NCBI GenBank assembly: GCA_036823295.1
Contig: DAISGD010000089.1
Coordinates: 1 to 8,880, forward strand
DNA length: 8,880 nucleotides
DNA from: UBA4742 sp002403895
GTDB lineage: Bacteria > Actinomycetota > Acidimicrobiia > Acidimicrobiales > Acidimicrobilacustridaceae
Direction of reading: 5' to 3'
A program made the translations under genes and the position numbers. Positions 1 through 6,286 of the stretch are shown piece by piece; the first letter of the stretch is position 1; every line of letters starts with the position of its first letter. A model generated the notes under the pieces. That model was not told the DNA's origin. It made no database searches and was given only the letters and a program-made list of their open reading frames with translations.

Positions 1-213
1 GTCATCGACTTCGAGCGCCTCACGGCTCGTCGACCCGAAATGCGCTACGACCTACCCGCGGGCGGCAAGCGGCTCGTGCAAGCAGCCGACGGGTACGTCG
101 CCACCCTCGTCTCCGGCCAAGTCACCTACGAGAACGGCGAGACCATGGGACCGCTGCCGGGTCGGCTCGTGCGCGGCCCACAATCGCACCCCGCCATGGG
201 AGGAACCCGATGA
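1..213 (+). CDS. Amidohydrolase family protein (D-aminoacylase-like), C-terminal end
   Basis: The frame is open from the window edge to TGA at 211-213 and gives the last 70 residues of a longer protein. The tail has the pattern typical of the amidohydrolase-3 / N-acyl-D-amino-acid deacylase group: a DLPAGGKRLV segment, a strand (YVATLVSGQVTYENGE) in which the C-terminal beta-sandwich closes, then TGPLPGR-like GPLPGRLVRG. In that family the metal-dependent hydrolase domain would lie upstream, outside the window, so the catalytic residues cannot be checked and the substrate is unknown. The stop overlaps the ATG of the next gene by 4 nt (ATGA at 210-213), so the two are probably translationally coupled in one operon. 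A generic amidohydrolase or dihydroorotase-like enzyme is the alternative. Confidence 0.72.
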   Translation, partial: VIDFERLTARRPEMRYDLPAGGKRLVQAADGYVATLVSGQVTYENGETMGPLPGRLVRGPQSHPAMGGTR

Positions 214-1268
214 GCACGACCGACGTCAAGGCACCGGTGGATCCGTCCGAGCTCACGCAACTCGAACCGAACTGCGAGTGGCACAGCGACGACCTGGGCG
301 ACAGCTACGTGTACCACCTCACCGACGAGCACCTGGCCGAGATCGACACCGCGCTGCAACGAGCCGAGGCCGAATCCGCGGATGTGCTCGACATCACCCG
401 AGAGTCGTTCCCGCTGCCGACGCTCGGTCCCGAGCTGACCCGCATCACCCGCGACCTCATCGAAGGACCTGGGGTGGTCCTGATCCGCGGTGTTCCCGCT
501 AACCGCTACGGCAAAGAGCGTGCGTCCGCCATCTACTGGGGAATCGGGCTCCACCTCGGCCAGCCCTGGCCCCAGAACGCGAAGGGTCATCTGCTCGGCG
601 ACGTCACCGACCAGGGACGCGCCGCCGGAGACCCGACATCCCGGGGCAACGAGATCGGTGGCATCCCGTTCCCGTTCCACTCGGACGGCTCCGATCTCGT
701 CGGGCTCTTCTGCCTCGATGCCGGCGCGAGCGGGGGCGAGAGCCTCGTCGCCAACGTCGTCACGATCCACAACGAGTTGGTCCGCACCAAACCCGAGCTC
801 GCCGCGGAGCTCTACAAGCCGTTCCCCTATGACCTGCGTGGAGAGCACGCACCGGGCACCCGGCCCTGGTACACGATGCCGATCTTCACCCGACGAGCAG
901 GCCGGCTCTTCGCTCGTTACATCCGGCCGTATATCGAATCAACCCGCCGGCACGAGGACGCGCCGCGGCCGTCGGGCACCGGGCGCGAGGCGATGGACTG
1001 CCTCGATGCGATGTGCGCGGATCCGCAATATCACGCATCGATGTTGATGGAGCCCGGCGATATGCAGTTCATCAACAACTACCACGTGCTCCACGCCCGT
1101 CGTGGCTACGAAGACGATCGAGCGGGCCGCCGGATCCGGCACCTCAAGCGGCTCTGGTTGGAGACGGAGGTGCTCGCGGACGACGACAAGCCGGAGCACT
1201 TCCGCCTGGGTCGCACTGACAATTGGTGGTCGCGCCAGGGACGCACGAAGAGCGAGCTGAAGCTCTGA
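210..1268 (+). CDS. TauD/TfdA-family Fe(II)/2-oxoglutarate-dependent dioxygenase
   Basis: This 352-aa protein is a likely cytoplasmic non-haem iron oxygenase that uses 2-oxoglutarate and O2 to hydroxylate a small organic substrate. The iron site can be read as H157-x-D159 (in PFHSDGSD) and a distal histidine in NNYHVLHARR (H295, less likely H292). The RHLKRLWL segment (R310/R314) supplies the arginine that binds the 2-oxoglutarate carboxylate. The GPGVVLIRGVP strand near residue 86 and the GGESLVAN turn near 175 are also typical. ATG at 210 is supported by GGGAGGA at 198-204, 5 nt upstream. The start overlaps the stop of the amidohydrolase, which suggests a catabolic pair releasing and then oxidising an acylated or sulfonated/carboxylated compound. 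Taurine itself is not indicated. The family call is firm; the substrate is unknown. Confidence 0.9.
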   Translation: MSTTDVKAPVDPSELTQLEPNCEWHSDDLGDSYVYHLTDEHLAEIDTALQRAEAESADVLDITRESFPLPTLGPELTRITRDLIEGPGVVLIRGVPANRYGKERASAIYWGIGLHLGQPWPQNAKGHLLGDVTDQGRAAGDPTSRGNEIGGIPFPFHSDGSDLVGLFCLDAGASGGESLVANVVTIHNELVRTKPELAAELYKPFPYDLRGEHAPGTRPWYTMPIFTRRAGRLFARYIRPYIESTRRHEDAPRPSGTGREAMDCLDAMCADPQYHASMLMEPGDMQFINNYHVLHARRGYEDDRAGRRIRHLKRLWLETEVLADDDKPEHFRLGRTDNWWSRQGRTKSELKL

Positions 1269-1331
1269 TCAACCGGGGCCGACCACGTGTCGGTGGTCAT
1301 CTGGCGATCGGCTGACGCGGCCGACGTCCCT

Positions 1332-1358
1332 GACTCGCGGTCCGCCAAACCGCGAGTC
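1332..1358. repeat. 27-nt palindrome, copy A (terminator/REP-like)
   Basis: GACTCGCGGT (1332-1341) and ACCGCGAGTC (1349-1358) form a perfect 10-bp stem with a 7-nt loop. It starts 64 nt after the dioxygenase stop, between that gene and the convergent minus-strand gene at 1469-1675, so it could end transcription from either side. No U-tract follows on either strand. Five other copies of the same 27-nt length occur in this window. Confidence 0.85.
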
Positions 1359-1435
1359 GTCGGTAGGTGGGTGACCGGCAGTGTTACGGGATCCGGTTGC
1401 TCCGGGACGAGTGCCCGAAGTCGCGGTGCGGATAC

Positions 1436-1474
1436 CCGTACTGGCGGGCGCTACGGGCTGATGCCCGCCTACGG
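1436..1474 (-). terminator. Strong hairpin over the stop codon of the small basic gene
   Basis: GGCGGGC (1443-1449) pairs with GCCCGCC (1463-1469), and CCGTA (1436-1440) with TACGG (1470-1474), giving 12 bp interrupted by a 2-nt bulge (1441-1442). The stop codon of the minus-strand gene (1471-1469) lies inside the stem. No U-tract follows, so this is a GC-rich U-less terminator or mRNA 3'-end structure by inference. Confidence 0.5.
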
Positions 1475-1675
1475 ATCCCCGGCGGCTGTCTGGGGTTGTG
1501 GATCAGCGGGGGAGTCCGGGGCATCGTCGGGGGCTGGGAGTGTCGTCGCATCACCGGGCAACGGCCCGAGCTCGTCGATCGTTCCCTGCCGGCGTGCCCG
1601 CTTGGCGGCTTGCTTGGCCTGTCGCGCTCGCTCCCGTTGGAGCTTCGCGAAGGTCGTGCGCGGTTTTCCAGTCAT
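1469..1675 (-). CDS. Small Lys/Arg-rich protein of unknown function
   Basis: This 68-aa protein has two halves. Residues 1-31 are strongly basic and predicted helical (MTGKPRTTFAKLQRERARQA, then KQAAKRARR); residues 32-68 are acidic, Pro/Ala-rich and probably disordered. Short proteins starting xGKPRxTFxKxxRExARxxKQ are widespread uncharacterised bacterial proteins, which is the main reason for calling this real. The basic helix could bind RNA or DNA, but that is inference. The ATG at 1675 has only a weak purine stretch (GGATGG) upstream. It is transcribed toward the dioxygenase, with a hairpin over its stop and palindrome copy A beyond. Confidence 0.62.
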   Translation of the reverse strand: MTGKPRTTFAKLQRERARQAKQAAKRARRQGTIDELGPLPGDATTLPAPDDAPDSPADPQPQTAAGDP

Positions 1676-2025
1676 GTGATGCCATCCGATTGTCGACCGG
1701 GGCGTGCAGGATATGAGGTCTTGATGCCTTTGGGGGGCACACGCTCAGCATCGTGGCCGTTGCGTTCGGCATCCCTGTGGGTGCCGGAAGCGCAGCTACC
1801 TCGTCGATCAGCGTGTTGGCATCAGTTTAGCGGAGGGCTGGAAGTGTTCGAACGTATGGTCGGGAGCCGATGCCACAGGCCCCGTCAAGAGCCAGGGGCA
1901 GGCTCGATAGCCGGCCCAGACTCGGGCGTGGGCCAAAGCCGTCTCTTGGCGCATCTGGGCGCTCGTCGTCCTGGGAGCCCTCGGCTGGATGATCACGGTC
2001 TCGGCGGGTTCAAAAATGATGCCCG
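1676..2025. other. 350-bp gap without a convincing gene
   Basis: This lies between the start of the small basic gene and the end of the beta-propeller gene, so it should carry the promoter of the former and the 3' flank of the latter. Reading frames exist on both strands but lack ribosome-binding sites, family features and plausible composition. One plus-strand stretch, about 1717-1830, reads as a hydrophobic tail (IVAVAFGIPVGAG, ending at a TAG) but has no usable start. I see no tRNA, no 27-nt palindrome and no clear promoter. A decayed gene is possible but not shown. Confidence 0.5.
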
Positions 2026-3045
2026 CTAGCGCGTGGGCCTGGCTCGAGCGCGGACGCCGTTCTTCGGCTGCCACGCGGGGCGGGTGGCACCAGCGGCGGA
2101 ACTCGTCAGTGCAGTTGGGTTGGAGCCGTCGATGCTCACGCTGTAGATCTGGTCTGTGGCGCTCAGTACCGGCTCACCCGTACGGGCAAAGGCGATCTTG
2201 GTTCCGTCAGGTGACCAGCTCGGGAATACGTCGATGCCCTGCGGGTGGGTGACGGCAATGATGTTCGAACCATCGGCGTTCATTTCGAAGATGCCGTTGT
2301 TGTTGTCTCGATTGCTCTCAAAGGCGATCCGCGTGCCATCGTGAGACCAGGTCGGGAACGCATCCTTTCCCAAGATCGTCGTGGTGGGACCCGAGAATGA
2401 GACAGGCGGCGAGGTCAGCTGTTTCGGCTGAGAGCCGTCGGCGGCCATTGTCCAGAGGTCGCTTATTTGGTCCATGCCCGTCGTGCTGGTCGAACTCGGC
2501 ACGTCACGGGTTCGATCGAAGACGATCGTCGCCCCGTCGGGCGACCATGCGGGCTCCGCGTCGTTGTCCTTCGTCAAACGGCTGACGGCCTTGGTCCTCA
2601 GGGTCAGCACGAAGATGCCGTCTTCACCTTCGAACACAATCTTCGTCCCGTCGGGTGACCAGCTCGGATTGGTGTCGTGCATTGCGTCGTGCGTCAGGCG
2701 GGCCTGATGGGAACCATCCGCGCTCATCACGTACACCTGGGGTCGGTCAACCGTCGCCCGACTGCTCGTGAACGCAAGCTTGCTTCCATCGGCCGACCAT
2801 GCCGGTGAGGCACCCTCGCCCTTCGAGACGTCGGTCGGCTTCGTGCCGTCCTGGTTCATGACGAAGATGTGACTCGCGCCCCCTTGGTCACGAACGAAGG
2901 CAATCTTGGCTTCCACGCTCGGAGCCGCGGCGGCTGGGATGACCGACGACATCGACACGAGTATTCCGCCGAGACCCAATGCAACGACGCCAAGAGCGAG
3001 ACGCTCGATCAAGCTCGGTGGTTCATTTTCCGCACCCATCCTCAT
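2026..3045 (-). CDS. Secreted six-bladed PD40/TolB-like beta-propeller protein
   Basis: This 339-aa protein has an N-terminal export signal (charged start, hydrophobic residues about 16-38, AAA-AP cleavage-like site near 40) and then a propeller. WD40-like PD40 repeats are visible: PAWSADGSKLAF at 81, PSWSPDGTKIVF at 127, PAWSPDGATIVF at 165, PTWSHDGTRIAF at 230 and PSWSPDGTKIAF at 275. A half motif, PAWQPKNG at 323, can close the ring with the first strand (AKIAFVRD, 46-53). xxxADGS/DGT turns separate the blades. The fold acts as a binding scaffold; no catalytic residues are seen. It lacks the TolB N-terminal domain and is short, so it is not assigned as the Tol-Pal TolB. The frame extends upstream to 3189, but ATG 3045 is preferred: it has a ribosome-binding site and a proper signal peptide, and the longer version would run into palindrome copy B. 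Confidence 0.85.
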   Translation of the reverse strand: MRMGAENEPPSLIERLALGVVALGLGGILVSMSSVIPAAAAPSVEAKIAFVRDQGGASHIFVMNQDGTKPTDVSKGEGASPAWSADGSKLAFTSSRATVDRPQVYVMSADGSHQARLTHDAMHDTNPSWSPDGTKIVFEGEDGIFVLTLRTKAVSRLTKDNDAEPAWSPDGATIVFDRTRDVPSSTSTTGMDQISDLWTMAADGSQPKQLTSPPVSFSGPTTTILGKDAFPTWSHDGTRIAFESNRDNNNGIFEMNADGSNIIAVTHPQGIDVFPSWSPDGTKIAFARTGEPVLSATDQIYSVSIDGSNPTALTSSAAGATRPAWQPKNGVRARARPTR

Positions 3046-3056
3046 GTTGCTGAGAA

Positions 3057-3063
3057 CTCCCTT
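3057..3063 (-). promoter_or_regulatory. Shine-Dalgarno site fixing the propeller start
   Basis: AAGGGAG on the minus strand lies 11 nt before ATG 3045 (and 17 nt before a second in-frame ATG at 3039). The spacing is slightly long, but this is the only good site near the start. It supports the shorter protein over the reading that begins at 3189. Confidence 0.6.
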
Positions 3064-3175
3064 CGGCACAGTGCGCGATCGATACCCGTGTGGCTCGACA
3101 GACACCCTGATCCAGAGGCTCCCGCCCGATCCGCGTCCCGCCGTCCGAGACGAGCTCGCGAGGCGGAAGTTTACT

Positions 3176-3202
3176 GACTCGCGATCCACTGAACCGCGAG
3201 CC
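3176..3202. repeat. 27-nt palindrome, copy B (imperfect)
   Basis: It starts GACTCGCGAT and ends ACCGCGAGCC, 27 nt in all, with two mismatches in the outer stem relative to copy C (A3177/C3201 and A3184/C3194). It sits 13 nt from copy C, between the six-TM gene and the propeller gene, both on the minus strand. It appears to be a diverged duplicate. Confidence 0.75.
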
Positions 3203-3215
3203 GGACGCCGCTGGC

Positions 3216-3242
3216 GACTCGCGGTTCGTCGAACCGCGAGTC
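3216..3242. repeat. 27-nt palindrome, copy C (perfect 12-bp stem)
   Basis: GACTCGCGGTTC (3216-3227) and GAACCGCGAGTC (3231-3242) pair perfectly around a GTC loop. This is the best-formed member and can serve as the type sequence. It begins 53 nt past the stop of the six-TM gene (3296, minus strand), so it is in terminator position for that gene, followed directly by copy B. Confidence 0.9.
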
Positions 3243-3295
3243 ATCTGCGATGCGTGACCCCGAAAACGATCCGGGTCCCCACGGTGGACCTCGGC

Positions 3296-4651
3296 CTACG
3301 CCGTCCCGTTGGGAGGGTTGAGCGTCGGCATCTGATTTGCGGCGACGACCTGATCGACCGCTGGAGGATCCGGTGCGAGTGGCCCGCCGGAGACCGAGGT
3401 CAGCCACACGTGCATCATGGGGTGGGTCGTCTGGTTGATGCTCCCTGCCGAACACGCCCCCGCGTTGTTGTTGCCGACCACCCGCCCGGTGCTGAAGCAC
3501 AGGTCAGTGTGGATGTGCCACTGAGTTAGACAGCCGCCGGGTTGAGGGGGTCTGACCCCTGCACTTGACTGCGGCGTGAGGTACATGGCTGCGGACAGTA
3601 CGGCGCCGTGGGAGGTGTTGACGTAGACGAGCACCGGGATGTTGTTTGGGTTGAGTACCGCGCCCTGGCGGTAGATCGACGGATTGATGTAGTGCACGAC
3701 CTTTTGCCCGGGCCGGGTCACCGGGACGTACCCCGCGGCTTTGGCCGCAGCGAGGCTCTTGTAGGGAGCGGCCCTTGCCACCGTCTGGTCGACCAAGTTG
3801 ACGGCTGCCTTTTGCTGGGCAACCGTCGGCTCCGCTGTGCAATTGGGTGTCGCCATCTCCATGCCCGCCGCCATCGCGGTCATGTCGACCGGCCAGGTGA
3901 CAGGTCCCGCAGGTGAGGTCGTCGTCCGTGAGATGGCGCGACTGCCGGTCGAGGCTCCCGGCATCCCCTGCATTCCCGGACCGGACGTCCCCTTCCCGCT
4001 GCTCGAGGCCTGCTTCGTATGCGAGGACGCCGTCGAGGTGGTGGTCGAGGACGCCGGAGACGCGCTGGCGATGGCGCTCGTGCCAAGCAGTGAGAAGAGC
4101 GCTACCGAGACGGCCGCGGCGATCCAGCGCTCCCCGCTCCTTCGGGACCCGACCGCCGAGAAGGCCGAAGAGACCACGACGAGCGCGGCCGCCAGCTCGA
4201 TAGTCGTCGTGAGCAGCCCGACGAGGTCGAGGTTCTCTCGCCCAGTCAGGAGGTACCACGCGTACCCGGCGGTCGTGCCGCCGAGCATCGCCACGGCAAC
4301 TGGTTGCCAATAGCGGCGAGCGGTGAAGATCCATGCGAACGCAATGGCGAAGCCCACCGTGTCAGCGATGAACAGAAGCGCGATGACGTGGTCGGCCGTC
4401 CAGTGTGTTGGCACCAGCGCGGCGTGAACAACCGCGCCAGCGAGGGAGCCGAAGAGGGCCACCTTGGCGCTGAACGACATCCCTTCCAAACGCCGCTCGA
4501 CTACCTCGGCCCAGGCGAACTCACGCGCCCCGAGTTCTCTAACCACGCAGATCGCGAACCACACGACAATCGGGAGCACAACCAGCGCGACGAGCCCAGG
4601 AAGATGTTCTAACGGCACCGACAGGGCTCCGTTGGACGCCGTCATATTCAT
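3296..4651 (-). CDS. Six-TM membrane protein with an extracytoplasmic His/Cys/Met-rich domain
   Basis: This 451-aa protein begins with six hydrophobic segments (about 17-37, 61-80, 88-109, 115-135, 143-163 and 176-197). Basic loops after segments 1, 3 and 5 (RELGAR, TARRYW, GSRRSGER) place the C-terminal half outside the cell by the positive-inside rule. A Ser/Thr/Gly linker (198-250) contains two Met clusters (M227/M230; M257/M260/M264/M266). The folded C-terminal domain (about 270-451) has VVHYINP (H320), SHGAVLSAAMYL, PGGCLTQWHIHTDLCF (C374, H379, H381, C385), C400 and HPMMHVW (H410, H414). I recognise this WHxHxxLC...MxHVW pattern from uncharacterised actinobacterial proteins. Metal binding, perhaps copper, is inference. 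ATG 4651 has GGAGGAG 9 nt upstream. The linker suggests a fusion of a membrane module and a secreted module. Confidence 0.85.
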   Translation of the reverse strand: MNMTASNGALSVPLEHLPGLVALVVLPIVVWFAICVVRELGAREFAWAEVVERRLEGMSFSAKVALFGSLAGAVVHAALVPTHWTADHVIALLFIADTVGFAIAFAWIFTARRYWQPVAVAMLGGTTAGYAWYLLTGRENLDLVGLLTTTIELAAALVVVSSAFSAVGSRRSGERWIAAAVSVALFSLLGTSAIASASPASSTTTSTASSHTKQASSSGKGTSGPGMQGMPGASTGSRAISRTTTSPAGPVTWPVDMTAMAAGMEMATPNCTAEPTVAQQKAAVNLVDQTVARAAPYKSLAAAKAAGYVPVTRPGQKVVHYINPSIYRQGAVLNPNNIPVLVYVNTSHGAVLSAAMYLTPQSSAGVRPPQPGGCLTQWHIHTDLCFSTGRVVGNNNAGACSAGSINQTTHPMMHVWLTSVSGGPLAPDPPAVDQVVAANQMPTLNPPNGTA

Positions 4652-4748
4652 CGGCTGCTTCTCCTCCGAGTGGACTCACTCTCGAAGGTAGGGGCCGATT
4701 GTTAGCTACCGGTACGGGCCGGTTGAGGTTCGTATGAGTTCAATTGAG

Positions 4749-4773
4749 GGACGGTTTCCGTCCGCCGCGAGTC
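4749..4773. repeat. Probable half copy of the 27-nt palindrome
   Basis: The right arm CCGCGAGTC (4765-4773) matches the family. The left part is replaced by an independent small hairpin, GGACGG-TTT-CCGTCC (4749-4763). It lies in the 3' flank of the secreted-protein gene ending at 4852, the same context as the full copies. It may be a decayed or rearranged member. Confidence 0.4.
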
Positions 4774-4808
4774 AATCGTCGTGCGGTTCTCGACGACGTA
4801 GGCCCGGT

Positions 4809-4837
4809 GAGCCGCCTTGGTTCCGGGCGGGCGGCTC
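4809..4837 (-). terminator. Hairpin 3' of the secreted-protein gene
   Basis: GAGCCGCC (4809-4816) and GGCGGCTC (4830-4837) form a perfect 8-bp stem with a 13-nt loop, starting 14 nt beyond the stop at 4852 on the minus strand. There is no U-tract. A second, smaller inverted repeat, TCGTCG/CGACGA, lies at 4776-4796. Terminator function is inferred from position. Confidence 0.45.
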
Positions 4838-4851
4838 CCTTTCGGCGGTGC

Positions 4852-5433
4852 TCAGACCCCGGGGATCCTCGAAGCCCGGTCCTTGATCGTGGCCCCCAAG
4901 CTTCCGGCTTGACTTTGGAGCGAGTCGAACGTGCTGCTCACGCTCGTGAGGTCGGCGTCCGTGGCGGAGCTTCCTTTGAGCTTGTCGATGAGACCGCTCA
5001 GGGCCGTGTTGACGCCGTCGATGTTCGGCACGATCTTGCAAAGCGTCTTGTCGGCGTTGGCGAATTTGTCCATCTGGATGATCTCGCGGACTACGAACGC
5101 GCCGGCCAGGGCTGCCTTCACAAAGGTCTTGGTGCGGCTGCTTGAGCCCGCGGTGAACCCGCCGCTCTGGAGCGGCTTGAGGATGTAGCGGTGGAACGCG
5201 CCGAATGCGAGCCCCGCATGGAGCAGGAAACGGCTCTTCGGCAGGTGCGCGCTCCCGACCTGGTCGCACTTGCCGACGAGCTGGTCCGGGTTGACGGCAG
5301 GGCGAGACGTGCTGACCCCCGACGCGCTCTCGACCGGTTGGGCGACGGCGGTTGCCATACCAATGCCGGCGAACGCCAACGCGATGATGATGCCGACCGC
5401 TCCAACTGCTCGGGTAACCCGGGACATGTGCAT
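4852..5433 (-). CDS. Small secreted protein of unknown function, mostly helical
   Basis: This 193-aa protein has a signal peptide (hydrophobic residues 10-29, AVA-QP cleavage-like site at 31/32), so the mature protein is about 160 aa. The first half contains LLHAGLAFGAFHRYILKPL (70-88), then Gly/Ser and a helix (KAALAGAFVVREI); the second half is a Ser/Asp-rich amphipathic helical region. It has two cysteines, C56 and C132, which could form a disulfide outside the cell. I recognise the LAFGAFHRYI...KP pattern from unnamed actinobacterial secreted proteins but know no function. The start is uncertain: ATG at 5433 and ATG at 5427 are both possible and neither has a clear ribosome-binding site. 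The gene diverges from 5574-5834 and has the TGAGTA/TACTCA motif 32 nt upstream. Confidence 0.78.
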   Translation of the reverse strand: MHMSRVTRAVGAVGIIIALAFAGIGMATAVAQPVESASGVSTSRPAVNPDQLVGKCDQVGSAHLPKSRFLLHAGLAFGAFHRYILKPLQSGGFTAGSSSRTKTFVKAALAGAFVVREIIQMDKFANADKTLCKIVPNIDGVNTALSGLIDKLKGSSATDADLTSVSSTFDSLQSQAGSLGATIKDRASRIPGV

Positions 5434-5464
5434 GGCACGACAATGCGGAGATCCACACCAGCAG

Positions 5465-5484
5465 GCCTGAGTAGGGCCTACTCA
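5465..5484. promoter_or_regulatory. Candidate operator, site 1 (TGAGTA-n5-TACTCA)
   Basis: TGAGTA (5468-5473) and TACTCA (5479-5484) are inverted half-sites 5 nt apart, within the 20-nt sequence GCCTGAGTAGGGCCTACTCA. The same 20 nt recur at 8670-8689 with only two differences, both in the spacer. The site lies in the divergent region between 4852-5433 (-) and 5574-5834 (+), closer to the minus-strand gene. The symmetry suggests a dimeric regulator; which one is unknown. Confidence 0.55.
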
Positions 5485-5560
5485 TTTTCGACTTGGACGC
5501 GGTGAGCCGGTGAATACCCGACGAGCGTGTGGTTAGCCTCGCAACAACCGAGGAAGTTCA

Positions 5561-5567
5561 GAGAGGA
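5561..5567 (+). promoter_or_regulatory. Shine-Dalgarno site fixing the start of the L7/L12-like gene
   Basis: GAGAGGA lies 6 nt before ATG 5574. An in-frame GTG at 5529 has no such site and would add 15 residues without domain content, so ATG 5574 is chosen. Confidence 0.7.
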
Positions 5568-5573
5568 CGACAC

Positions 5574-5834
5574 ATGGCCGGGGAGTTCGACACCAAGACG
5601 CTCCAAGCTCACTTCGACGTCACGAATCGTCGCTTGGACCGGATCGAGGAGCAACTCAAGCTGATCGCTCAACAGTCGGGCGTTGCCTACGCCACGTACG
5701 CGGAATCGCTGAATGTCCCTGACGAGGTCGTCGCCCTTGCTCGCGCTGGCAAGCAACTCGACGCCGTCAAGCGCTACCGGGAGCTGACCGGCGCGAACAT
5801 GGACCAGGCCCGCGAGGCCATCATCGGCCTGTGA
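5574..5834 (+). CDS. Small protein with a ribosomal L7/L12 C-terminal-like domain
   Basis: This 86-aa, probably cytoplasmic protein has an N-terminal helical, coiled-coil-prone part (about 7-35, VTNRRLDRIEEQLKLIAQQ). The C-terminal part (48-86: VPDEVVALARAGKQLDAVKR, then YRELTGANMDQAREAIIGL) matches the helical half of the L7/L12 C-terminal domain (pattern VxxEVxxLxxxGKxxxAIKxxRExTGxxLxEAKxxV). It lacks the L7/L12 N-terminal dimerisation domain and hinge and is too short to be the ribosomal stalk protein. Similar stand-alone proteins occur in actinobacteria without an assigned role. The coiled coil suggests oligomerisation; partners are unknown. The 27-nt palindrome copy D follows 45 nt after the stop. 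Confidence 0.8.
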   Translation: MAGEFDTKTLQAHFDVTNRRLDRIEEQLKLIAQQSGVAYATYAESLNVPDEVVALARAGKQLDAVKRYRELTGANMDQAREAIIGL

Positions 5835-5879
5835 TAGGCGGCCTCTGCGCCGGTGACCGGAGCGGGTTCGAAAGCCGGT

Positions 5880-5906
5880 GACTCGCGGGTTCATAGACCA
5901 CGAGTC
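5880..5906. repeat. 27-nt palindrome, copy D (with extended outer stem)
   Basis: GACTCG (5880-5885) pairs with CGAGTC (5901-5906). The centre has two mismatches (C5886/A5900, G5889/A5897). Flanking CGGT/ACCG (5876-5879, 5907-5910) lengthens the outer stem to 10 bp. It lies between the convergent genes ending at 5834 (+) and 5952 (-), so it is well placed as a two-way terminator. A 9-nt direct repeat, GCCGGTGAC, occurs at 5849 and 5874 beside it. Confidence 0.75.
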
Positions 5907-5951
5907 ACCGTCGAGGTGCTCGGTCGGGGTTGTGGTCCCCAGCAGGCTCGA

Positions 5952-6215
5952 TCAGCTGACCGGAGGGTTGCCCCGGTACCGCTGACGGAGCGGGAACTGG
6001 TGCCGCTGGAATCGCATGATCAGCACGGCTCGGACCGCTGCCATGACGCCGATGATGATGCCGATCACCACGGCGCCGCTCGCGATCAGAGCCGCTGCCA
6101 GCAGTCCTGAGAGACCAACCAATGCCCAACGCATGCGCCACACGGAGTTCCTCGATCGGCGAAACTCGTCGATCGGGCCTCGCTCACCGGTGGCGCCTCC
6201 TTCTACTTGCCTCAT
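5952..6215 (-). CDS. Small membrane protein of unknown function
   Basis: This 87-aa protein has a hydrophilic N-terminus (1-28, charged), one long hydrophobic stretch at about 30-66 (WALVGLSGLLAAALIASGAV followed by VIGIIIGVMAAVRAVLI) and a basic tail (FQRHQFPLRQRYRGNPPVS). The stretch is long enough for two membrane helices joined by a tight turn, which would leave both ends in the cytoplasm, in line with the charges. The start at 6215 is well supported: AGGAGGGA (6228-6221) lies 5 nt upstream. No family is recognised. It diverges from the secreted-protein gene at 6448 and converges on 5574-5834. Confidence 0.72.
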   Translation of the reverse strand: MRQVEGGATGERGPIDEFRRSRNSVWRMRWALVGLSGLLAAALIASGAVVIGIIIGVMAAVRAVLIMRFQRHQFPLRQRYRGNPPVS

Positions 6216-6286
6216 CGCAGTCCCTCCTCTTCCTCTTGTCTAGATCTTGCCGCGGGCCGCACGAGAACCGGTCAGAGACCTGTTAA

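Noticed and set aside
126..848. Minus-strand open frame of 240 codons opposite the dioxygenase
   Set aside because: Antisense shadow, common in GC-rich genes; the dioxygenase motifs settle the coding strand.
1717..1830. Hydrophobic plus-strand reading (IVAVAFGIPVGAG...) ending at a TAG
   Set aside because: It looks membrane-like but has no start codon or ribosome-binding site after the preceding stop; a gene remnant cannot be told from chance.
1840..1860. GTTCGAAC resembling a tRNA T-loop
   Set aside because: No acceptor stem, anticodon arm or D-arm can be built around it.
1808..2074. Minus-strand reading frame of 88 codons overlapping the propeller 3' end
   Set aside because: No ribosome-binding site, unnatural composition and no recognisable family; it overlaps a well-supported gene.
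3046..3189. N-terminal extension of the beta-propeller gene (start at 3189)
   Set aside because: It would begin inside palindrome copy B, lacks a ribosome-binding site and would bury the signal peptide 48 residues in. ATG 3045 explains the data better.
1332..3242. 27-nt palindromes read as a CRISPR array or transposon ends
   Set aside because: Copies are kilobases apart with genes between, without regular spacers, target duplications or a transposase in the window.
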